Part shown: piece by piece, positions 58,456-64,000 of the stretch
How the letters are laid out: each line of letters opens with the position of its first letter
Numbering within the stretch: position 1 is the first letter of the stretch
Assembly: GCF_900240285.1 (NCBI RefSeq)
Contig: NZ_OESS01000003.1
Span: 248,001 to 312,000, forward strand
Direction of reading: 5' to 3'
DNA from: Halobacillus sp. Marseille-P3879
GTDB lineage: Bacteria; Bacillota; Bacilli; Bacillales; Halobacillaceae
DNA: 64,000 bases
The notes under the pieces: generated by a model
Seen by the model: only the letters and a program-made list of their open reading frames with translations
What the model was told of the DNA's origin: nothing
Databases searched by the model: none
Position numbers and translations under genes: made by a program

Positions 58456-59784
58456 ATGTCCAGTTCAGCTGAAAGAGTTCAGGCCGAACAGCCGTCCCAA
58501 TCCAATGTAACTTCCCTTACCAATGAAAAGAAAGCGATTACAATTTTTGGTCTGCCGCTTGTTTGGTTTATGGCGGTGGCCGCACTTACTTTAGTCAGCA
58601 TGTATACCGGCAACTTACCGGGAGGAATGCTTGGCAGCCTGCTCGTAATGATGGTGCTTGGAGAGCTTTTCGGATGGATCGGCGACAACACGCCGGTCGT
58701 AAAAACTTACCTGGGCGGCGGAGCGATCATTGCGATTTTTGGTGCTGCCTATATGGTATATGCAGGGTTAATTCCGGACTCTACTGTCACGATGATAGAT
58801 GATTTTATGAAAACCGGGGGCTTTCTTAATTTCTACATTGCCGCTTTAATTACAGGCAGTATCCTCGGAATGAACAAGAAAATTCTCATTAAAGTCGGCC
58901 TTAAATATTTCCTGCCGATCTTTGGTGCCGTTCTAGGTGCTATGGCTTTAGCCGGTTTGTTTGGTGCGATAGCCGGATTCTCGCTTCGGGATGCTGTGCT
59001 TGTCATTGCGATGCCAATTATGGGAGGAGGCATGGGAGCAGGTGCTGTGCCGATGAGTCAGATTTATAGTGAGCTGATGGGGAATGATCCAAGCTATTAT
59101 ATTTCCATGCTTGTACCGGCACTGGCCCTGGGTAATGTGTTTGCCATTATTATAGCAAGTATGCTGAATATCCTTGGGAAGAAGGTACCGTCCTTAACAG
59201 GAAATGGACAGTTGTTAAAGGGATTTGAATATAAGGAAGAGAAGTCAACGTTTGATATTCAAAAAATGGGTGTTGGACTGATGGTGGCGATTCTTTTCTT
59301 CACAATCGGTACTTTATTAGCCGGTTTTATTCCGCTGCACGCTTACGCTTTAATGATTATTATTGTAGCTTTGGCGAAAATCGCAGATGTCATTCCAAAA
59401 AGTGTGCTAGACGGAGCGAACCAGTGGTACAAGTTCGTCGCGAAAAACTGGACGCTTGCGCTGCTGTTTGGAATCGGGATCGCTTATACAGATTTAAACA
59501 CGGTGCTTGAAGCCTTAACACTTCAATATATTCTAACCGTCCTAGGCGTTGTACTCGGTGCGGTAATCGGTGCAGGGCTTCTTGGAAAGCTTGTCGGTTT
59601 CTATCCTATTGAATCCGCGATTACAGCAGGGTTGTGTATGGCCAATATGGGAGGAACAGGTGACGTAGCTGTGCTTTCCTCTTCAAGAAGAATGGAGCTT
59701 ATGCCATTCGCGCAGATTTCCTCTCGCTTAGGCGGAGCGATTATTCTGCTCCTGGCTGGCTTGCTTATTCCGTTATTTATGTAA
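58456..59784 (+). CDS. maeN: 2-hydroxycarboxylate transporter (MaeN/CimH type)
   Basis: Sodium-dependent malate (or citrate/malate) symporter, 442 residues, about 11 helices. After a polar N-terminus, FGLPLVWFMAVAALTLVSMYTGNLPGG and the glycine-rich re-entrant loop IMGGGMGAGAVPMSQIYSELMG (about residues 191-212) are typical of the 2HCT family, as is GLCMANMGGTGDVAVLSSSRRMELMPFAQISSRLGG near the C-terminus. AAAGGAGAG lies before the ATG. Next to malic enzyme, so malate is the most likely substrate; citrate or lactate exchange is possible. Confidence 0.9.
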   Translation: MSSSAERVQAEQPSQSNVTSLTNEKKAITIFGLPLVWFMAVAALTLVSMYTGNLPGGMLGSLLVMMVLGELFGWIGDNTPVVKTYLGGGAIIAIFGAAYMVYAGLIPDSTVTMIDDFMKTGGFLNFYIAALITGSILGMNKKILIKVGLKYFLPIFGAVLGAMALAGLFGAIAGFSLRDAVLVIAMPIMGGGMGAGAVPMSQIYSELMGNDPSYYISMLVPALALGNVFAIIIASMLNILGKKVPSLTGNGQLLKGFEYKEEKSTFDIQKMGVGLMVAILFFTIGTLLAGFIPLHAYALMIIIVALAKIADVIPKSVLDGANQWYKFVAKNWTLALLFGIGIAYTDLNTVLEALTLQYILTVLGVVLGAVIGAGLLGKLVGFYPIESAITAGLCMANMGGTGDVAVLSSSRRMELMPFAQISSRLGGAIILLLAGLLIPLFM

Positions 59785-59794
59785 AAGACAAACA

Positions 59795-59833
59795 AGGGTC
59801 TGTCCCCCAAAGCGGGTGGCAGGCTCTTTTTTT
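59795..59833 (+). terminator. Terminator after the malate transporter gene
   Basis: AGGGTCTG...CAGGCTCT with G-U pairs and an inner CCC/GGG pairing, followed by seven T. Confidence 0.65.
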
Positions 59834-59941
59834 ATTTGTGCGGAAAGCCCTTTTTCAAAAATGGAATAAATAGTAAGTCATAACTCTTTTCTTCAGGTTC
59901 AAAATAAATATGGTAAAACGTTAAATGAAGGAGCGAGAGAA

Positions 59942-60148
59942 ATGACAGTAATTAATGATGTGAAAACTACTTTAGCTGGTCTGAAAAGTGCCCAGGCAAG
60001 CTTTGAAACATTCGCGCTGGGCACAGAAAATCAACAAGCTAAACAGCTTTATGAACAATCTGCAAAAGATACACAAGAATTGATTAATAATCTAGAGGCC
60101 CGTGTCACGCAGATTGAACAAGAAGAACCTCAATACAAACAACAATAA
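59942..60148 (+). CDS. DUF1657 protein, first gene of a spoVA2mob-type operon
   Basis: A 68-residue helical protein (VKTTLAGLKSAQASFETFAL, then GTENQQAKQLYEQSAKDTQEL, ending EEPQYKQQ). DUF1657 proteins occur in spore formers together with SpoVAC-D-E and DUF421 genes. GAAGGAGCG lies before the ATG. The exact role is unknown. A second DUF1657 gene (62538-62744) and a DUF1657 tail on the DUF421 protein are in the same operon. Confidence 0.88.
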   Translation: MTVINDVKTTLAGLKSAQASFETFALGTENQQAKQLYEQSAKDTQELINNLEARVTQIEQEEPQYKQQ

Positions 60149-60156
60149 TGGTGAAC

Positions 60157-60196
60157 GGAAAAGGTTAGCTCATTATTGCTGGCCTTTTCTTTTTTA
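60157..60196 (+). terminator. Hairpin with T run inside the spoVA2mob-type operon
   Basis: GGAAAAGGTTAGC pairs with GCTGGCCTTTTCT (two G-U pairs), followed by TTTTT. It lies between the first DUF1657 gene and the lipoprotein gene and may reduce downstream transcription, so the first gene may be made in excess. Confidence 0.65.
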
Positions 60197-60225
60197 ACCC
60201 GCTTGACCAAGGGTGGTGAATTTAA

Positions 60226-60681
60226 TTGAAAAAATTTTTAATCGTAATGCTTGCTGTAAGTATTTTGGCTGCCGGCTGCCAGGAGGATAAGGAGTCAAAA
60301 GACAAGAAAGAATCTTCACAAACGGTCCAGCTTTCAACTAATAAACAACCGGCCGATCAAAACCCTTCTAAACAAGCAGAAAAAGTGCTGCAAAAGAAAA
60401 ACCACTTAAAAGATATCAAAGCTGTAAACGATGATAAAAAGATTTTAATTGCGGCCCAAATTCCACATAATGAGCGTTTTAAAATAGCAAAAATTGAAAA
60501 GAAATTGACCAAGCAAGCCGAAAAACAATTTTCTGGCCACGAGGTTACACTCTCTTTAGATCTGAAAATTCATTTAGAAGTTAAAGAGTTGAAACAGCGA
60601 ATAAAGAATAAGGAAGTCAGCAGGAAAGAAGTAACGAAAGAAATTGATCGACTCATCAAGCTTTCTAAAAGAAATCAATAA
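60226..60681 (+). CDS. YhcN/YlaJ-type sporulation lipoprotein
   Basis: A 151-residue lipoprotein with TTG start and GGGTGGTGA upstream. The lipobox L-A-A-G-C gives a lipidated Cys at residue 18. A polar linker follows (SKDKKESSQTVQ), then a domain at about 48-150 with AVNDDKKILIAAQIPHNERFKIAKIEKKL and a basic helical end, typical of YhcN/YlaJ proteins of the spore inner membrane. In spoVA2mob operons such a gene precedes spoVAC. Its 3' end comes within 13 bases of the spoVAC start. Confidence 0.82.
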   Translation: MKKFLIVMLAVSILAAGCQEDKESKDKKESSQTVQLSTNKQPADQNPSKQAEKVLQKKNHLKDIKAVNDDKKILIAAQIPHNERFKIAKIEKKLTKQAEKQFSGHEVTLSLDLKIHLEVKELKQRIKNKEVSRKEVTKEIDRLIKLSKRNQ

Positions 60682-60694
60682 AGCAGGTGTTTAC

Positions 60695-61174
60695 ATGTCC
60701 AATAATAAGAAAAAGAATCTGACTCCGGTCCAACAGGAGTATCAACAATTTCAAAGTGATCGTGAAGTCAAACGACCTGTACTAAAAAATTGTATAAAAG
60801 CTTTTTTAATTGGGGGATTAATTTGTTTAGTTGGACAATGCATTCAAACCTTTTTCATATATAACTTTAATTTTACCGAACAGACGGCCGGGGATCCTAC
60901 TGTAGCGGTAATGATTTTTCTTACAATGCTTTTAACTGGGTTTGGAATTTATGATCGATTGGCTCAGTTCGCGGGAGCAGGGTCGGCTGTACCCGTTACA
61001 GGGTTCGGTAATGCTGTTATTTCTGCCTGTATCGAACACCGCACTGAAGGGATGATCCTTGGTGTGGGCGGCAATATGTTTAAACTGGCCGGCTCAGTCA
61101 TCATGTCCGGGGTTTTTGCTGCTTTTGTTATTGCTTTAATAAAGACCATTCTTATCGAGTGGGGTGGGCTGTAA
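60695..61174 (+). CDS. spoVAC: Stage V sporulation protein AC (SpoVAC)
   Basis: Membrane component of the spore dipicolinic acid channel. About 159 residues from ATG 60695, with GCAGGTG upstream (the longer reading from 60644 lies inside the lipoprotein gene). Helices at about 31-54, 67-85 and 95-155. Family motifs: FLIGGLICLVGQCIQ, LLTGFGIYDRLAQFAGAGSAVPVTGFGNAVISACIEHRTEGMILGVG and NMFKLAGSVIMSGVFAAF. Overlaps spoVAD by one base. DPA enters the forespore through the SpoVA complex and leaves at germination. Confidence 0.95.
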   Translation: MSNNKKKNLTPVQQEYQQFQSDREVKRPVLKNCIKAFLIGGLICLVGQCIQTFFIYNFNFTEQTAGDPTVAVMIFLTMLLTGFGIYDRLAQFAGAGSAVPVTGFGNAVISACIEHRTEGMILGVGGNMFKLAGSVIMSGVFAAFVIALIKTILIEWGGL

Positions 61175-62178
61175 TGCGGACATGGATATTTAACAATAAG
61201 CCGGTGATCGTTTCCACGGGTACAGTAGGAGGTCCCTTTGAAGCTAAAGGAAAAATCGCTGAAGACTTCGATATCTTACATGAAGATTTATGGTTGAAGG
61301 AAGATACGTATGAGAAGGCTCACAAAGTGATGTTGGAAGAAGCGTCCTTAAGAGCCACAGAAAAAGCGGGAATTACGAAAGAACATGTCCAGTTCTTCCT
61401 TGGCGGAGATCTGATCAATCAGATTACTCCGACGAGTTTCTCAGCGAAGACGATCGGAGCGGCGTATCTCGGATTATTTGGGGCCTGTTCTACATCCATG
61501 GAGGGGCTGGCACTAGCTGCTTTTCTTGTGAATCATGGAGGAGCTGACTGTGTGCTGACCGGATCATCCAGTCATAATGCTGCTGTGGAGAAACAGTTTC
61601 GGTACCCGACAGAGTACGGGGCCCAGAAGCCGCCGACTTCGCAGTGGACGGTCACCGGCGCAGGGGTATCCCTGGTCAAGGATAAAGGGGAGGGACCGAG
61701 GGTAACTTCAGCTACGATTGGAAAGGTTGTAGACATGGGATTGACAGATCCTTTTAATATGGGGGGCGCTATGGCTCCGGCAGCGGTAGATACTATTGAA
61801 ACCCATTTAAAAGAACGCGATATTGACCCATCCTATTATGACTTGATTGTCACAGGCGATCTCGGTCATATCGGCCGAGAATGTGCGCTCGATTTGTTTA
61901 CCAAACATCATACGGAAGTAACAGCGGAACAGTTTCAGGACTGCGGATTAATGATTTACAGAGAAGGCCAGCCGGTGTTAGCAGGAGCCAGTGGTTCTGG
62001 TTGTTCTGCGGTTGTCGTCTATGGTCACTTATTAAATCGAATGAAAAAAGGAGAATTTAAACGAATGCTCGTCGTGGCGACGGGTGCTTTGTTGTCTCCT
62101 TTAACTTATCAGCAAGGTGAAACGATACCGTGTATAGCCCACGCGGTTTCCATTGAATATGGAGGTGGAAAAGAATGA
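61174..62178 (+). CDS. spoVAD: Stage V sporulation protein AD (SpoVAD)
   Basis: DPA-binding component of the SpoVA complex with a thiolase-like fold, 334 residues from ATG 61174. Motifs: [97 protein letters not shown] in sequence (in shorter parts), and [15 protein letters not shown]. The start codon overlaps the spoVAC stop, giving coupled translation. It overlaps spoVAE by 4 bases. This is the mobile-type SpoVA set without SpoVAA, AB or AF. Confidence 0.95.
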   Translation: MRTWIFNNKPVIVSTGTVGGPFEAKGKIAEDFDILHEDLWLKEDTYEKAHKVMLEEASLRATEKAGITKEHVQFFLGGDLINQITPTSFSAKTIGAAYLGLFGACSTSMEGLALAAFLVNHGGADCVLTGSSSHNAAVEKQFRYPTEYGAQKPPTSQWTVTGAGVSLVKDKGEGPRVTSATIGKVVDMGLTDPFNMGGAMAPAAVDTIETHLKERDIDPSYYDLIVTGDLGHIGRECALDLFTKHHTEVTAEQFQDCGLMIYREGQPVLAGASGSGCSAVVVYGHLLNRMKKGEFKRMLVVATGALLSPLTYQQGETIPCIAHAVSIEYGGGKE

Positions 62179-62525
62179 TCTTTTTTTGGGCTTTCGTAAT
62201 AGGCGGCATGATATGTGTTCTTGGGCAGATTATGTTCGATGTGTTTAAACTAACGCCCGCTCACACCTTGAGTATATTAGTCGTCTCCGGAGCAATATTA
62301 GATGGATTCGGGTTATATGAGCCTCTTATCGCTTTTGCCGGGGCCGGGGCTACGATTCCTATTACAAGCTTTGGAAATGCTTTAGTTCACGGTGCTATGA
62401 AAGACGCTGAGGCTTACGGTGTTGTTGGTGTCATTACAGGAATGTTTGAAGTAACAAGTGCTGGTATCTCAGCAGCTATCATATTCGGCACGATCGCGGC
62501 TATCATTTTTAAACCAAAAGGGTAA
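62175..62525 (+). CDS. spoVAE: Stage V sporulation protein AE (SpoVAEb type)
   Basis: A 116-residue membrane protein of the SpoVA channel. [20 protein letters not shown] at the N-terminus, then [38 protein letters not shown] and [24 protein letters not shown]. Four helices are likely. It shares the FAGAGA...P(I/V)T(S/G)FGNA core with SpoVAC, reflecting common origin. The ATG overlaps the spoVAD stop. Confidence 0.95.
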   Translation: MIFFWAFVIGGMICVLGQIMFDVFKLTPAHTLSILVVSGAILDGFGLYEPLIAFAGAGATIPITSFGNALVHGAMKDAEAYGVVGVITGMFEVTSAGISAAIIFGTIAAIIFKPKG

Positions 62526-62537
62526 GGAGCGGGAATT

Positions 62538-62744
62538 ATGACAGTAGGTGCTAACGTCAAACAATGTCTTGCCACGTTAAAAAGTATAGAAGCAAGCCTT
62601 TCCACTCTTGCCAGTAACTCGAGTGATGAAAAGGCTCAGCGTCTTTTTCATGAACAAATGATGGTTATGGAAGAAATTAAAGAAGACATCATGAAACGCG
62701 TTGGTGAATTGGAACGAGAAGAAGAGCAGTATAAAGGATTTTAA
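62538..62744 (+). CDS. DUF1657 protein, second copy
   Basis: A 68-residue helical protein (VKQCLATLKSIEASLSTLAS, EKAQRLFHEQMMVMEEIKED, ending REEEQYKGF) homologous to the product of 59942-60148 and of the same length. AAGGAGCGGG lies before the ATG. Position after spoVAE is usual for spoVA2mob operons. Function unknown. Confidence 0.88.
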   Translation: MTVGANVKQCLATLKSIEASLSTLASNSSDEKAQRLFHEQMMVMEEIKEDIMKRVGELEREEEQYKGF

Positions 62745-62762
62745 ATACAGGGAGTGATGAAG

Positions 62763-63623
62763 GTGCCGGACTGGCTGGATGTGGCCGTAAGAGGGGTCAT
62801 TTTTTTAATCGTTTTATTTTTAATGACAAAACTATTAGGTAAAAAGCAACTGTCTGAACTATCTTTTTTTGAATATGTGTCGGGAATTACTATCGGCAGT
62901 ATCGCATCAGAAGTAATTATCAATCTTGATAAAAAAATCTGGAACGGTATTATCGGGATTGTCGTCTTTTCCGTCTCGATCCTTCTTATAGAAATTCTTT
63001 CTCTATACCGTAAACGAGTACGTGATCTTGTAGAAGGATCAGGCACGGTGGTGATTAAGGATGGGAAAGTTCTGGAAGAGAATTTAAAGAAAGAAAATTA
63101 CTCTACAGATGAGCTGCTCCAATTATTAAGAGGGAAGGACATTTTTAATCTTTCTGAGGTAGAGTATGCTGTCCTCGAACCGAGCGGATCCGTAAGTGCC
63201 CTTCTTAAAAAAGATTACCGCCCGGTGACGCGCAAGGACCTTGGTTTAACGAGTGTGAATGAAAAAGAACCTCAGACGGTGATCATGGATGGGGAGATTC
63301 TGGATGAAGCGTTGACCACCATTGGGAAAAACCGTGGCTGGTTACAGGCAGAGTTAGATAAGCAGAATATATCGATAGAAAACGTGTTCCTCGGCCAGAT
63401 CGATTCCTACGGCGCTCTTACAGTGGACTTATTCGATGATAAAATCGAAGTGTCCGAATCGCAGGAGAGGCCATTGTTACTTGCCAATATGAAAAAATGC
63501 CAGGCCGATTTAGAATTATTTGCCTTAGCTACAGAATCTGAGTCGGCAAAGAATATTTACGCGGAGAATGCGAAAAAGCTTGAAAAATCGATGCAAAAAT
63601 TGACACCTTATCTTAAGAGTTAA
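62763..63623 (+). CDS. 2Duf-type spore membrane protein (DUF421 + DUF1657 fusion)
   Basis: About 286 residues. I choose GTG 62763 because GGGAG lies 8 bases before it; GTG/ATG 6-9 bases upstream sit too close. Three helices at the N-terminus (about residues 5-80) and the cytosolic DUF421 domain (about 85-220: GTVVIKDGKVLEENLKKENYS, DELLQLLR, VEYAVLEPSG, PVTRKDLGL, VIMDGEI) resemble YetF. Residues ~240-289 (LLANMKKCQADLELFALATE, then SAKNIYAENAKKLEKSM) are a DUF1657 domain. Proteins with this two-domain layout in spoVA2mob operons (2Duf) raise spore wet-heat resistance and lower inner membrane permeability in B. subtilis. Confidence 0.88.
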   Translation: MPDWLDVAVRGVIFLIVLFLMTKLLGKKQLSELSFFEYVSGITIGSIASEVIINLDKKIWNGIIGIVVFSVSILLIEILSLYRKRVRDLVEGSGTVVIKDGKVLEENLKKENYSTDELLQLLRGKDIFNLSEVEYAVLEPSGSVSALLKKDYRPVTRKDLGLTSVNEKEPQTVIMDGEILDEALTTIGKNRGWLQAELDKQNISIENVFLGQIDSYGALTVDLFDDKIEVSESQERPLLLANMKKCQADLELFALATESESAKNIYAENAKKLEKSMQKLTPYLKS

Positions 63624-63662
63624 TAGGGGAGATACTCTCTCAAACTAACGCAGGAATATAAG

Positions 63663-63692
63663 AAAGCCTTTCTTTGCAAGTAAGGCTTTTAC
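63663..63692 (+). terminator. Terminator of the spoVA2mob-type operon
   Basis: AAAGCCTT-tctttgcaagt-AAGGCTTT is followed by TACAT; the T run is short, so termination strength is uncertain. Confidence 0.6.
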
Positions 63693-63778
63693 ATAGAATT
63701 TTTTCTTCTTACATAAGACTACTTGATCTAATGTCTAAGGCTTCACTGCTCTGAAATGGAAGATATAAGAAGATAATT

Positions 63779-63813
63779 TAAAAAAGCTTCCGAGCGACAA
63801 TTACTCGAAGAGC
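63779..63813 (-). terminator. Terminator of the partial minus-strand gene at the window end
   Basis: On the minus strand GCTCTTCGAG and CTCGGAAGC form an imperfect stem followed by a run of T. Confidence 0.6.
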
Positions 63814-63864
63814 CCCTCATGAACATGGTTATTAGAGGCTTGGATAAGTTTAAATAAGGCACGT

Positions 63865-64000
63865 TTACTGGGCAAATTCCTGGTTTGATAATTCACGCCA
63901 TCCGTGGGTTAGAAGCTTTTCTACATAGGTCTCCAATTTGATTTCCTGCACTTCAATGGCCAACGGGGAAAGGGAAACCAGGCATTCTTCAGATTCATAA
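63865..64000 (-). CDS. Unidentified protein, C-terminal part only (5' end outside window)
   Basis: An open minus-strand frame enters at the window edge and ends with TAA at 63865-63867. The 44 visible residues (YESEECLVSLSPLAIEVQEI, KLETYVEKLLTHGWREL, SNQEFAQ) look like the end of a soluble helical protein. The terminator 50 bases further on supports a real gene. No family is recognised. Confidence 0.5.
   Translation of the reverse strand, partial: YESEECLVSLSPLAIEVQEIKLETYVEKLLTHGWRELSNQEFAQ

Noticed and set aside
59834-59941. Forespore (sigma-G) promoter expected before the spoVA2mob-type operon
   Set aside because: No pair of boxes with correct spacing could be identified by eye, so none is annotated.

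Overview
The window looks like chromosomal DNA from a spore-forming, probably moderately halophilic member of the Bacillaceae (Halobacillus/Virgibacillus-like). This is inferred from low GC content, strong AGGAGG-type ribosome binding sites, frequent TTG/GTG starts, acidic secreted proteins, CcpA-type cre sites, and sporulation genes: a CotY/CotZ coat protein, a spoVA2mob-type operon and a sporulenol-type terpene cyclase. No rRNA, tRNA, CRISPR array or intact insertion sequence was seen.

Layout. 1-1500: a minus-strand 2-methylcitrate synthase gene (cut by the window edge) behind a small gene, a transcription terminator and a cobalamin riboswitch. 1640-10350: an uncharacterised catabolic cluster (GltS-type carboxylate transporter, FCD-type GntR regulator, alpha/beta hydrolase lacking the nucleophile serine, DUF6282 hydrolase, GlcD/GlcF-like oxidase, secreted double nitrilase-fold protein). 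10420-15411: biotin uptake and synthesis, bioY divergent from bioW-A-F-D, each with a BirA operator. 15560-16400: CotY/CotZ coat protein. 16400-19370: a candidate quorum-sensing module made of an HTH-TPR regulator, a short exported peptide encoded just downstream, and divergent secreted proteins. 19460-23170: pyruvate phosphate dikinase with its regulatory kinase, behind two CcpN-like boxes. 23500-28900: a TrmB-controlled operon with a beta-keto acid cleavage enzyme, a ketopantoate-reductase-like enzyme, a small transporter accessory protein, a sodium symporter and an SDR. 29400-31500: stress and small hydrophilic proteins (GsiB, YjzC-like) and VanW. 31650-36720: a lipoprotein and a TetR-controlled MMPL exporter with a coiled-coil exported partner. 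36880-44120: endonuclease IV, class I aldolase, aldo-keto reductase, a structured repeat, a YhfK-like protein, a Rok-like protein and the terpene cyclase.

44440-59790: a malate-type two-component system (malK/malR-like) is separated from malic enzyme and a MaeN-type transporter by a 10.4 kb block carrying a complete-looking tetritol (threitol/erythritol) pathway: D-threitol dehydrogenase, DeoR regulator, erythritol/L-threitol dehydrogenase, polyol permease, DhaK, DhaL, an RpiB-type isomerase, GlpX and transketolase. The block is bounded by nearly identical terminator hairpins in opposite orientation and contains a Bacillales interspersed repeat at one end, so it may be a late insertion. AAACGAAA repeats at both of its promoters suggest a DeoR regulon.

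59940-63690: a spoVA2mob-type operon (DUF1657, YhcN/YlaJ-like lipoprotein, SpoVAC, SpoVAD, SpoVAE, DUF1657, and a DUF421-DUF1657 fusion of the 2Duf type), linked in other bacilli with spore heat resistance. The window ends inside an unidentified minus-strand gene.

The strongest leads for new biology are the regulator-plus-peptide module at 16.4-19.3 kb, the unassigned catabolic cluster at 1.7-10.2 kb with its two apparently inactivated catalytic sites, and the tetritol island.
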